NCBI GenBank assembly: GCA_020622105.1
Contig: JAHRYP010000001.1
Span: 63,194 to 127,193 of the forward strand
Source: Methylotenera sp.
GTDB taxonomy: Bacteria > Pseudomonadota > Gammaproteobacteria > Burkholderiales > Methylophilaceae
Direction: 5' to 3'
DNA: 64,000 nt
Below are positions 7,654 through 18,147 of this stretch, one piece after another. Made by a program: the position numbers and the translations under genes. Each line of letters begins with the position of its first letter. Position 1 is the stretch's first letter. The notes under the pieces were generated by a model. The model searched no databases. It worked only from the letters and a program-made list of their open reading frames with translations, and had not been told where the DNA came from.

Positions 7654-9351
7654 TTGAGCTTAAATTCGTCAGTTGATGCAATTTCAGCTGATCTTTCCGA
7701 AAACGTCGTAGCGCAAAATGCGACGTTACATAGAAAGATTGGCTGGCAAGGTGCATTCTGGGTGGCAAGCGGCGTTCCAGCGCTTGTTCTGTTTTCAATC
7801 GGCGCAATTGCCGCCACTGTTGGTAAGCCTGCTTGGATGATATGGGCGATATCAATTACTTTTGGTTTTATACAAGCTTTCACTTATGCAGAAATTGCCG
7901 GATTGTTTCCGCATAAGTCAGGCGGTGCATCGATTTACGGTGCGGTTGCATGGGTCAAATATAGTAAGTTTATAGCGCCGGTTTCGGTATGGTGTAACTG
8001 GTTTGCCTGGTCGCCGGTACTCGCGATTGGCTCCGGGCTGGCGGCAGGCTATTTGCTGAGTGCACTGTTTGCACCCGATGCCGTCATTAATACCTGGCAG
8101 CTGACTTTGCTGGATTTGGGCATGATTAAATCCGGACTAGCGCTGAGAATTAACGCGACCTTTATCTTGGGTGCTTCAATTTTGTTGTCAGTATTCTTTA
8201 TTCAGCATGGCGGTATTTTACGTTCAGCAAAAACCACGATGGTACTTGGGTTGATTGCATTGATTCCATTGATGCTGATAGGTTTAGTACCCCTGATTAC
8301 CGGCGACACCTCGCAGGCAAATTTCTTTCCGTTAGCGCCGTTGGCACATGATGCTGCCGGCAACGTGATTGATGGGGTATGGGGAATAGAAGGCTGGAAG
8401 CTGATGGCTGGCGGTTTGTTTATTGCCGCATGGTCTACTTATGGCTTTGAAACCGCAGTATGTTACACACGTGAGTTCAAAAACCCGAAATCAGATACCT
8501 TCAAGGCGATCTTCTACTCTGGTTTACTTTGCGTGGCAGTATTTACGCTAGTACCTATCGCTTTCCAAAGTCATTTAGGTTTGGGTCAGATGGTAACCCC
8601 AGCAGTTGTTGATGCTGCCGGTGTTGTGGTAACGCCAGCAGTTTACAGTGGCATGCTGGAAGCTTCTATTTATAGTGGCATGGGTGTGGCTGCGGCATTC
8701 TCCGATATCGTAGGTGGCGGAAAATTTGTTGCTAACTTGATGATTATCATGATGGTACTGGCTTTATTGCTGGCGATCATGACTTCAATGGCAGGCTCTT
8801 CACGTACTTTGTATCAAGCATCAGTAGATGGCTGGCTGCCTAAGTATCTGTCCAGAGTGAATGAACATGGCGCACCTACCAGTGCAATGTGGACAGACCT
8901 TTGCTTTAACCTCGTACTGCTCATGATGTCTGATTATGTGTTTGTACTTGCAGCGTCAAATATCGGTTATATCATCTTTAACTTCCTTAACCTTAACTCA
9001 GGCTGGATTCACAGGCTTGACCGTCCAAACTGGGAGCGTCCATATAAAGCGCCTTTAATCCTGATTACTTTGGGCGGCATACTGGGTTATGTCAATCTGG
9101 CGATCATGGGCTTAGGTGCTGATGTATGGGGTACCGGTACGTTGATGACTGGCTTGATCTTTACATCATTGATCATACCGGTCTTTATCTATAGGCACTA
9201 CGTGCAGGATAAAGGCGTGTTCCCTAAACAAATGCTGGAAGACATGCATATTGCCGGGCATGAAGATGGGGTGGCTAATCGAGCAGGCATACTGCCTTAT
9301 CTGGCGATTGCTACTGGCGTCGCCCTGGTCTGGTATATGCATAGCTTGTAA
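7654..9351 (+). CDS. APC-superfamily permease, probable methylated-amine uptake (copy 1)
   Basis: A permease of about 565 residues with 12 or more hydrophobic helices and APC-family features such as GGASIYGAVAWVKYSKF and AGGLFIAAWSTYGFETAV. Uptake of tri- or dimethylamine is inferred from its place directly before tmd and from a second, very similar copy at 26.2 kb. The TTG start at 7654 is chosen because AAGGGGA (7641-7647) precedes it by six bases and because it matches the paralogue's start; an in-frame TTG at 7579 would add 25 unrelated residues. The terminator at 9403-9439 closes the unit, so tmd has its own promoter. Confidence 0.85.
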   Translation: MSLNSSVDAISADLSENVVAQNATLHRKIGWQGAFWVASGVPALVLFSIGAIAATVGKPAWMIWAISITFGFIQAFTYAEIAGLFPHKSGGASIYGAVAWVKYSKFIAPVSVWCNWFAWSPVLAIGSGLAAGYLLSALFAPDAVINTWQLTLLDLGMIKSGLALRINATFILGASILLSVFFIQHGGILRSAKTTMVLGLIALIPLMLIGLVPLITGDTSQANFFPLAPLAHDAAGNVIDGVWGIEGWKLMAGGLFIAAWSTYGFETAVCYTREFKNPKSDTFKAIFYSGLLCVAVFTLVPIAFQSHLGLGQMVTPAVVDAAGVVVTPAVYSGMLEASIYSGMGVAAAFSDIVGGGKFVANLMIIMMVLALLLAIMTSMAGSSRTLYQASVDGWLPKYLSRVNEHGAPTSAMWTDLCFNLVLLMMSDYVFVLAASNIGYIIFNFLNLNSGWIHRLDRPNWERPYKAPLILITLGGILGYVNLAIMGLGADVWGTGTLMTGLIFTSLIIPVFIYRHYVQDKGVFPKQMLEDMHIAGHEDGVANRAGILPYLAIATGVALVWYMHSL

Positions 9352-9402
9352 TTCAATGCATCAGTCCGCGCAGGTCTGGCGGGCTTGATAGCGTGTTAAA
9401 TA

Positions 9403-9439
9403 GAAAAAAGGAGGAGATGAAAGTCTCCTTCTTTTTTTA
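9403..9439 (+). terminator. rho-independent terminator after permease 1
   Basis: AAGGAG pairs with CTCCTT around an 11-base loop, flanked by an A-run and followed by CTTTTTTTAA. It lies about 50 bases after the permease stop and 130 before tmd. Confidence 0.8.
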
Positions 9440-9462
9440 ACATGGTTTAGCGCCAGATTCGC

Positions 9463-9482
9463 TAGTAACACCTTGGTAGTAA
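9463..9482. promoter_or_regulatory. candidate operator TAGTAA-N7-GTAGTAA before tmd
   Basis: TAGTAA (9463-9468), seven bases, GTAGTAA (9476-9482). Spacing equals that of the motifs before permease 1, the dimethylamine operon and permease 2; the left half differs at two positions. It is 85 bases before the tmd start, a plausible activator position. Confidence 0.4.
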
Positions 9483-9533
9483 GCCATGAGTGTAATTGTG
9501 TCTCCGCGTCATCGCTACGAGAATGGCAGGTAA

Positions 9534-11759
<2,226 letters not shown>

Positions 11760-11785
11760 TGTACAAGGTTTAAACCATGATTGAT

Positions 11786-11818
11786 GCATGGTCGCCGATG
11801 TTGGATCGGTGGCCATGC
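11786..11818 (+). other. strong hairpin after tmd
   Basis: GCATGGTCGCCGAT (11786-11799) pairs with ATCGGTGGCCATGC (11805-11818) with two imperfect pairs and a GTTGG loop. No T-run follows, so it is more likely a 3' stabiliser or partial attenuator that lets tmd message exceed the downstream genes than a full terminator. Confidence 0.6.
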
Positions 11819-11864
11819 TCAACAAGTACAGCATTTATCCAAGTTGGAAATATTAAGTTATATG

Positions 11865-11933
11865 TCTTAAGTGCAAGTGTTGAGTTGCAAGTCTTAAGTT
11901 ACAGATCTTGAGTTTCAAATCGTAAGTTTCAAA
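11865..11933 (+). repeat. five tandem degenerate 14-base repeats
   Basis: Units at 11865, 11879, 11892, 11906 and 11920 follow TCTTAAGTTTCAAA with one to six differences; the second unit is 13 bases. They fill the space between tmd and the Fe-S protein gene. The regular phase could be slippage, or several binding sites for one protein. Confidence 0.6.
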
Positions 11934-11983
11934 TTGCCTCAGGGCTATATGGATTTAATTAAATTAAAAAATGGGTGATACAT

Positions 11984-14110
11984 ATGAATGATCCTACACA
12001 AATCACTAGAATACTTTTCCAGGACTTTGACCCAAAGGCGATCTATTTATTTTATGCAATTGGCTACTTAGCCATTGCCGTGTTTATTTATGGTGTTTAT
12101 GTACAGATACGTAAATACCGCCGTGGTAAGTCTGACGGCTCATGGAATGAGTTATTTCAGCGCTTTGTTGAAATGGTTAAAACCATGGCAACACATCGCA
12201 CACTGGTGCGCCGTGATAAAAGTGCCGGTCGTGCCCATGGCCTGATTTTCTTCGGTTTTGTGCTGCTGTTTATCGGCACCGCAACCATCACTCTTGAATA
12301 TGACATTCTTGAGCCCTTGTTCGGCGTTAAGTTCTGGTACGGAAACTTCTACCTGATGTTTTCATTGGTGCTGGATTTGGCTGGTTTCGGTTTAATCGCT
12401 GGCCTTATTTACATGATGTATCGCCGCAAATGGCTTAATCTTCCTAAGCTTGATTACAAGCGTGTTGACAGACAGGAAGGAGACCCTGATTTTGACCGTA
12501 GCCAATATCGTCGTGAAGACTGGGCGTTCCTGTGGTCATTCATCCTGATTGGCATCACTGGTTTTATATTAGAAGCCACACGTCTGGTATGGCTGAGTGA
12601 TAGCCCTCATGTCTGGGATTACAGATTCTGGTCTCCAGTTGGCGCGATGCTGGCGCATATCATGCAGGCACTGGGTCTGACAGCTGATGGTGCGGGTTCA
12701 TTCCGCCCGGTATTGTGGTGGTTCCATGGCGTGCTGTCATTGACCTTTATTGCTTGCATTCCATTTACAAAAATCAAGCATATCTTCACTGCGGCAACCT
12801 CTTTGATGTTTAAAGACCCACTCGCCGGCAGAAGGCTACCACGTGTGCCGGATGACCAGAAGACTGCCGGTTATAAAAATATTACCGATTTAACTTGGAA
12901 GAACCTGTTACATCTGGATGCCTGCACTAAATGCGGCCGCTGTCAGGAAGCATGCCCGGCTAATGCGGTGGGTGCGCCTTTGTCACCACGTGATGTGATT
13001 CTGTCGCTACGTGAGTTTGCAAATAAAGCATTGAGTTCAAAAGAACTGCCAAAAGAAGCTGAGCTTGATATCCACGGTAAAGATGTTGGCCAGGTATTCA
13101 TGGAAACATTGTGGTCATGCAGAACTTGCCTGGCTTGTGTCGAAATTTGCCCGGTAGCTGTAGAGCATGTGCCTATCATCGTGCAGATGCGCCGTAATCT
13201 GGTTGAAGCTGGTGAGATGGAGCCTATCTTGGAGAAAACACTGCAGACGATTCATAAAACAGGTAACTCATTTGGTGAATCTAAACGTAAGAGAGCAGCT
13301 TGGGCTAAAGACCTGCCATTTGAAATCAAAGACGCAAGAACTGAACCGGTTGATATTCTCTGGTTTGTGGGTGACTACGCTTCATTTGATCCACGTAACC
13401 AGAAGGTGACCAGATCCTTTGCAAAACTGATGCATAACGCCGGTATTAACTTTGGCTTGCTGTTCGAGGCTGAGCTTAACTCTGGTAATGATTTGCGCCG
13501 CGTAGGAGAAGAGGGGCTGTATGAACTGCTGGCAACTTCTAATATCGGTACGCTACAGGCTTGTGATTTCAAATCGATTGTGACGACTGACCCGCACTCA
13601 TTCAACACGATTCGTAATGAGTACCCGGATTTTGGCGGCAAGTTTGAGATTAATCACTACACGACGCTGGTTAAACAGTTGATCGAGAATGGTCAGATTA
13701 AGCTCAAGAAGAAACTGGATTATCGCGTTACGTTCCATGATCCATGCCATCTGGGCCGTTACAACAAAGGCTTTGATGCACCGCGTGACGTGATCAAGCT
13801 GTTGGGTTGTGAGCTGGTTGAAATGGCACGTAACCGTGATAACTCGTTCTGCTGTGGTGCTGGCGGCGGCCGTATCTGGATTCCTGATCCGGTCGGTATT
13901 GAGAAACCATCAGCCAACCGTATGCGTGAAGCTGGGCAGATTGAAGGTTTGGATGTGTTCATCGTTTCATGTCCTAAAGACCTGACCATGTTCGAGGATG
14001 CGCTTAAAACCTCAGGATACGAAGGCAAATTTATTGTGCGTGAACTGATTGAGCTCATTGACGAGTGTGTTGAGTACGAAGTATGGGAAGAAGCTGCACT
14101 CCCTGAGTGA
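11984..14110 (+). CDS. membrane Fe-S oxidoreductase (DUF3483 / DgcB-like), probable ETF-to-quinone link
   Basis: About 708 residues. The N-terminal 270 or so form a DUF3483/NarI-like membrane domain with several helices. Then come two 4Fe-4S motifs, CTKCGRCQEACP (about residue 313) and CRTCLACVEICP (about 378), and a CCG-type domain with HDPCHLGRY (about 585) and CCGAGGGRIW (about 622), as in HdrD and GlpC. Pseudomonas DgcB, partner of the TMADH-like demethylase DgcA, has the same build. With etfBA downstream and no ETF-quinone oxidoreductase here, it probably moves electrons from ETF to the quinone pool. ATG 11984 is preferred over GTG 11975. Confidence 0.85.
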   Translation: MNDPTQITRILFQDFDPKAIYLFYAIGYLAIAVFIYGVYVQIRKYRRGKSDGSWNELFQRFVEMVKTMATHRTLVRRDKSAGRAHGLIFFGFVLLFIGTATITLEYDILEPLFGVKFWYGNFYLMFSLVLDLAGFGLIAGLIYMMYRRKWLNLPKLDYKRVDRQEGDPDFDRSQYRREDWAFLWSFILIGITGFILEATRLVWLSDSPHVWDYRFWSPVGAMLAHIMQALGLTADGAGSFRPVLWWFHGVLSLTFIACIPFTKIKHIFTAATSLMFKDPLAGRRLPRVPDDQKTAGYKNITDLTWKNLLHLDACTKCGRCQEACPANAVGAPLSPRDVILSLREFANKALSSKELPKEAELDIHGKDVGQVFMETLWSCRTCLACVEICPVAVEHVPIIVQMRRNLVEAGEMEPILEKTLQTIHKTGNSFGESKRKRAAWAKDLPFEIKDARTEPVDILWFVGDYASFDPRNQKVTRSFAKLMHNAGINFGLLFEAELNSGNDLRRVGEEGLYELLATSNIGTLQACDFKSIVTTDPHSFNTIRNEYPDFGGKFEINHYTTLVKQLIENGQIKLKKKLDYRVTFHDPCHLGRYNKGFDAPRDVIKLLGCELVEMARNRDNSFCCGAGGGRIWIPDPVGIEKPSANRMREAGQIEGLDVFIVSCPKDLTMFEDALKTSGYEGKFIVRELIELIDECVEYEVWEEAALPE

Positions 14111-14117
14111 GTTGAAT

Positions 14118-15551
14118 ATGTCGGATAGCGCTGATGCACTCGTTAAGTTAGCAATCAAGGCAGGTGATCCCTACGTGGCAGCCGCGGTTCATGAATTGGC
14201 AACAGGTGCTTTAAAACAGCAATTGGAGCAGCTGATTCTTGAATCAAGACGCACAGCATTATCACTTGCCCGCTGGGAGCATACGCCTGCATCAGTGCTG
14301 GCAGCATTGTCAGGTGTCGGGGACGATGCGGTTGATTTAAGGCTGGATAAAAACCCGAATACGGAAGCTGGTATTTTGTCGAATCTGTATGTCGATGCGA
14401 GCAATAAAGGTAATTTGAATTTAACCAGATTGATTGCGCAGCATCGCAATAGTGAAGTCGGTGTTTTAAAAAGCATAGCGCTGTTTGCAGAAGATGCAGA
14501 TAGCTTGCTGGCACTCAGCAAGAATCCATCGGCTACTGCCGAAGTGCTGGCTTCTTTATCAGCTCGAATGCTAGATGACGAACTGAGTGTGGCACTCAAT
14601 AAAAATATTGCTCAGAACAATTCGGCATCAGCTGAACTGCTAGAGCGTATTTATGAGAGATCTGATTTGCATACGCAGGCAGCCATTATTGGCCATGTGA
14701 ATTGCCCCGATGCGTTAATCGCACAAGCCATGACGAGTGACGATCTGCTCATTATGCGAACACTGGCAAGAGATGCTCGGATCAGCACTGATGTATTGCT
14801 GCAGTATGCAAAAAGTGATGATGCAGGTGTCAGGTGTGGAGTTGCTGCTAATGCCAAAACGCCAGTGTCAGTTATCGGTGAGTTGGTCAGTGACAAGAGT
14901 GAGATGGTGAGGCGGGAAATTGCATCGCGCAATGATCTGCTGCCAGTGCACATTGTGAGGCTGCTGGTTGACACTGATGTCTGGGTGCGGCAACGGCTGG
15001 CACGTAATGCGATTGCACCTTTGCCTGTACTGAGCGCGCTTGCCGGTGATACACATGCGGATGTCAGAAGGGCGGTGGCAAGAAATACGCAATGTCCGCT
15101 GGAGCTGCTGGAACTATTGGCAACAGATAGCAATGCGTGGGTACGTGCTGCTGTGGCTTATCAGCATCATTCACCGCTGGAGCTGCTGATTGAGTTGGCA
15201 GCGGACGAAGATGTGGATGTATTAAGCGGGGTAGCAAACAACCCGAATACACCGCAACAGATTTTAGAAAAATTAGTGGCATCAAGCGAAGCGGATGTGC
15301 GTAGAGGGGTGATTTTAAACAAGGCGGCAACACGTAAAACATTGTTGCCGCTGCTGGAAGACCCTTACTACCTGCATCGGGTATTGATGGTAGCTAACCC
15401 CAGTCTGCAAGAGCTGGATAAATGGAATTTACGTGAGGACCCAGACTATCAAGTCAGGTTCTCGGTATATCGGTGGGCAGTTAAAAATATTGCACCAATT
15501 AACGCGCGATACATTGTAGGTAACGAAGTGATAAGGAGACGGAGAGTATGA
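14118..15551 (+). CDS. leucine-rich-repeat-variant (LRV) protein of unknown function
   Basis: About 477 residues made almost wholly of 24-residue LRV helical repeats, clearest in the C-terminal two thirds: DVWVRQRLARNAIAPLPVL, ADVRRAVARNTQCPLELLEL, AWVRAAVAYQHHSPLELLI, DVLSGVANNPNTPQQILEKL. The Azotobacter LRV protein adds an N-terminal 4Fe-4S cluster; no such cysteine group is seen here. The gene starts eight bases after the Fe-S protein and overlaps etfB by four (ATGA), so it is made with the electron-transfer proteins. Assembly or scaffolding of the TMADH-ETF-membrane chain is a guess from position. An upstream in-frame start at 14049 would lie inside the previous gene. Confidence 0.85.
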   Translation: MSDSADALVKLAIKAGDPYVAAAVHELATGALKQQLEQLILESRRTALSLARWEHTPASVLAALSGVGDDAVDLRLDKNPNTEAGILSNLYVDASNKGNLNLTRLIAQHRNSEVGVLKSIALFAEDADSLLALSKNPSATAEVLASLSARMLDDELSVALNKNIAQNNSASAELLERIYERSDLHTQAAIIGHVNCPDALIAQAMTSDDLLIMRTLARDARISTDVLLQYAKSDDAGVRCGVAANAKTPVSVIGELVSDKSEMVRREIASRNDLLPVHIVRLLVDTDVWVRQRLARNAIAPLPVLSALAGDTHADVRRAVARNTQCPLELLELLATDSNAWVRAAVAYQHHSPLELLIELAADEDVDVLSGVANNPNTPQQILEKLVASSEADVRRGVILNKAATRKTLLPLLEDPYYLHRVLMVANPSLQELDKWNLREDPDYQVRFSVYRWAVKNIAPINARYIVGNEVIRRRRV

Positions 15552-16342
15552 AAATATTAGTAGCGGTTAAACAGGTAGCAGCATTGGAAGAAGATTTTGA
15601 AATACGCGCTGACGGTAAAGACGTTGACGAAGACTTCATGCTGTATGACTTAAACGAATGGGACGACTATTCACTTGAAGAAGCGATGAAAATCAAGGAA
15701 TCCAGTGATGTCGAAGTAGAAGTGGTTGTGGTTTCTGTAGGCCCGGACCGCGTGGATGAGAGCTTACGTAAGTGTCTTGCTAAAGGTGCTGACCGTGCAA
15801 TCCGAGTTTGGGATGATAGCGCAGAAGGCTCTGATGCAATCGTGGTCGGCCGCATTCTGACCGAAGTGATTAAAAAAGAAGCACCAGATATGGTGTTTGC
15901 AGGTGTGCAGTCATCTGACCAGGCGTATGCCTCAACCGGTATTTCAATTGCATCTTATTTGAATTGGCCGCATGCGGCTGTGGTTGCAGATCTGCAATAC
16001 AAACCAGGTGACAATAAAGCTGTAGTGCGTCGTGAACTTGAAGGCGGTCTGCTGCAGGAAGTTGAAATCAATTGCCCAGCAGTGCTGACGATTCAGTTAG
16101 GCATTAACAAACCACGTTACGCTTCGCTGCGCGGCATTAAACAGGCGGCAACCAAGCCGATTGAAGAGGTTTCATTGGGCGACCTTAGCCTAACGGCAAA
16201 TGATGTGGGTGCTGCTAACTCTATGTCACGCGTACGCCGTATGTATGTTCCGGAAAAAGGACGCGCAACAATGATTGAAGGCACGCTGGCTGAACAGGCA
16301 GCAAAAATCATTCAAATTATTAATGAATTCAAAGGAGCATAA
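15548..16342 (+). CDS. etfB: electron transfer flavoprotein beta subunit
   Basis: The 264-residue subunit binds AMP and, with EtfA, forms the ETF that takes electrons from trimethylamine dehydrogenase. It starts with the family's MKILVAVKQV and carries VVSVGPDRVDESLRKCLAKG and the DLNEWDDYSLEEA helix; the segment FAGVQSSDQAYASTGISIAS is the usual AMP-side loop. The ATG overlaps the LRV gene stop by four bases and has GGAGA just before it. The etfA gene follows after one base, so the pair is translationally coupled. Confidence 0.96.
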   Translation: MKILVAVKQVAALEEDFEIRADGKDVDEDFMLYDLNEWDDYSLEEAMKIKESSDVEVEVVVVSVGPDRVDESLRKCLAKGADRAIRVWDDSAEGSDAIVVGRILTEVIKKEAPDMVFAGVQSSDQAYASTGISIASYLNWPHAAVVADLQYKPGDNKAVVRRELEGGLLQEVEINCPAVLTIQLGINKPRYASLRGIKQAATKPIEEVSLGDLSLTANDVGAANSMSRVRRMYVPEKGRATMIEGTLAEQAAKIIQIINEFKGA

Positions 16343-16343
16343 T

Positions 16344-17309
16344 ATGAGCAAAATATTGGTAATTGCAGAACACCGCCGAAATGAGTTACGTCCAGTCACT
16401 TTTGAGCTTATCAGTGCTGCTAACGGATTGAAACAAAATGCGGATGATAAAGTTGTGGTCGCTGTGATCGGTAGCCAGGCTGATGGTTTTGTATCTGCCT
16501 TGTCCGTGAATGGTGTTGATGAAGTAGTTGTGGTTAAAGGTCCATCTGCAGATTTTGATCCGGATGTGTTTGAAACGGCAGTATCTGCGTTGATAGCAGC
16601 TAATAGTCCGTCAGTTGTGATGTTGCCACACTCAGTAGACTCACTTGGCTATGCATCTACTTTAGCAAGTAAAGCCGGTTATGGCTTTGCTACTGATGTG
16701 TTTATTGTTGAATATCAGGGCAGTGACCTGGTTGCAACACGCGGTGGCTATAACCAGAAAGTTAATGTTGAAGTAGATTTTCCTGGTAAGGCAACAGTGG
16801 TGTTAACCGTTCGCCCAAGCGTGTTCAAACCATTGGAAGGCAGTGCGAGCCCGGCTGTGACTAACTTTGATTTGCCAGCGGTGCAATCTCGTAGCCAGAA
16901 TAAAGACTACATTGAAGCTGGCGGCGGTAACGATATTGATATTACGACCGTTGATTTCATTATGTCGATTGGGCGCGGTATCGGTGAAGAAACCAACGTA
17001 GAGCAATTCCGCGAACTCGCTGAAACAGCAGGTGCTACATTGTGTTGCTCAAGACCGATTGCCGATGCGGGCTGGCTGCCTAAATCAAGACAAGTGGGGC
17101 AATCAGGTAAAGTGGTTGGTTCATGCAAGCTTTATGTTGCACTTGGTATTTCCGGTTCTATTCAGCATATGGCAGGCATGAAACACGTGCCGACCATTGT
17201 TGCCGTGAATACTGATCCAGGCGCATCAATATTTACCATTGCAAAATACGGCATCGTTGCTGATATTTTTGATATGGAAGAAGAGTTGAAAAACCAACTC
17301 GCAGCCTAG
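16344..17309 (+). CDS. etfA: electron transfer flavoprotein alpha subunit
   Basis: The 321-residue subunit carries the FAD. Its C-terminal domain has SRPIADAGWLPKSRQVGQSG, the YVALGISGSIQHMAGM loop and VNTDPGASIFTIAKYG, all typical of FAD-binding EtfA. The start is ATG 16344, 11 bases after AGGAG and giving MSKILVIAEHRR; a longer frame from 16275 runs inside etfB. It is the last gene of the electron-transfer group and is closed by a clear terminator. Confidence 0.96.
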   Translation: MSKILVIAEHRRNELRPVTFELISAANGLKQNADDKVVVAVIGSQADGFVSALSVNGVDEVVVVKGPSADFDPDVFETAVSALIAANSPSVVMLPHSVDSLGYASTLASKAGYGFATDVFIVEYQGSDLVATRGGYNQKVNVEVDFPGKATVVLTVRPSVFKPLEGSASPAVTNFDLPAVQSRSQNKDYIEAGGGNDIDITTVDFIMSIGRGIGEETNVEQFRELAETAGATLCCSRPIADAGWLPKSRQVGQSGKVVGSCKLYVALGISGSIQHMAGMKHVPTIVAVNTDPGASIFTIAKYGIVADIFDMEEELKNQLAA

Positions 17310-17330
17310 TATTGCATTGCAGTAAATGAC

Positions 17331-17366
17331 AAAAAGCAGGGCGCAGCGATGTGTCCTGCTTTTTTA
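17331..17366 (+). terminator. rho-independent terminator after etfA
   Basis: AAAAAGCAGG (17331-17340) pairs perfectly with CCTGCTTTTT around a 14-base loop and runs into TTTTTT. It ends the tmd-etf group and separates it from the dimethylamine operon. Confidence 0.85.
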
Positions 17367-17394
17367 TTGGAAGCAAACCACGTCAGCAATGCGG

Positions 17395-17415
17395 GTACTA
17401 CCCCTTTCGTAGTAC
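17395..17415. promoter_or_regulatory. candidate operator, perfect GTACTAC-N7-GTAGTAC palindrome
   Basis: GTACTAC (17395-17401), seven bases, GTAGTAC (17409-17415), a perfect inverted repeat. It is the best copy of the motif also seen before permease 1, tmd and permease 2, and lies 130 bases before the dimethylamine operon. The form suits a dimeric regulator such as the NarL-type protein encoded at 24531-25169. Confidence 0.55.
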
Positions 17416-17544
17416 AACTTCAAGGTAATTTTCCCTACCACACTATTCCTATAGTCTTGTGAACAGAATGTTACAAACAGATGAATTGATTGAGCGTAAC
17501 AGCAGCCTATTACAAGCAAATTTTATTTTTTAAAAGAGATCACT

Positions 17545-18147
17545 ATGGAACGCGGTTACTGGATTAAAAGTAAGCCTATCTATACCTCGCTGGTGTGGCA
17601 TGAAAAAGCAACCTCACATTTAGTGCTGGCCTCCGGTATCGGCGGTATGGCGGCACTGAAGTTGTTTCAGCAGATGCACCCTGCACAGCCGGTTACGGTG
17701 CTGTATGCGAGATATGCGCAGATGGAAGTTGATTACTCGGAGACATTGAAAAAAGTAGTGCCTGATAATTTGCATGTATTCAAGTTTGAAGAAGATCTTC
17801 TGACTGAATTAAAAAGCATCATGCCGCATATGCGCATGGGCTTGCGCATATATGTTGCCGGCTCCGAAGGCTTTATATGGGACGTAGCCAAAGCTGTGAA
17901 ACCGTTTGGTGTGGATGACGCACACATTATGAAAGAACAGACAGACACATTGGCACGCAACGTTTATTGCGTGCATTGCAAGGCAGTTACCAAGAGTGTC
18001 ACCACGAATATTGTGGCGTGTTGCGGCTGTGAACGCATGCTCTTTGTACGTGACCATTTTTCGAGAAATCTGGGCGCGTACATGGGCTTAATGGTTGATG
18101 CAGAGTCTCCAGGTGAGTTGCCTGCTATTGAGGAGATATATCCATGA
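17545..18147 (+). CDS. dmmA: dimethylamine monooxygenase (HODM) subunit, DmmA family
   Basis: A 200-residue protein. Its C-terminus has a zinc-ribbon-like group CVHCKAVTKSVTTNIVACCGC (Cys-x2-Cys and Cys-Cys-x-Cys), and its middle has a Rossmann-like segment (LRIYVAGSEGFIWDVAKAV) resembling reductase NAD domains. That pattern and the two genes after it fit the DmmA-like subunit of haem-dependent oxidative N-demethylases, which turn dimethylamine into methylamine and formaldehyde with O2 and NAD(P)H. Its exact role in electron transfer or assembly is not clear from sequence. AAGAGAT precedes the ATG. The next gene overlaps by four bases (ATGA). Confidence 0.8.
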   Translation: MERGYWIKSKPIYTSLVWHEKATSHLVLASGIGGMAALKLFQQMHPAQPVTVLYARYAQMEVDYSETLKKVVPDNLHVFKFEEDLLTELKSIMPHMRMGLRIYVAGSEGFIWDVAKAVKPFGVDDAHIMKEQTDTLARNVYCVHCKAVTKSVTTNIVACCGCERMLFVRDHFSRNLGAYMGLMVDAESPGELPAIEEIYP

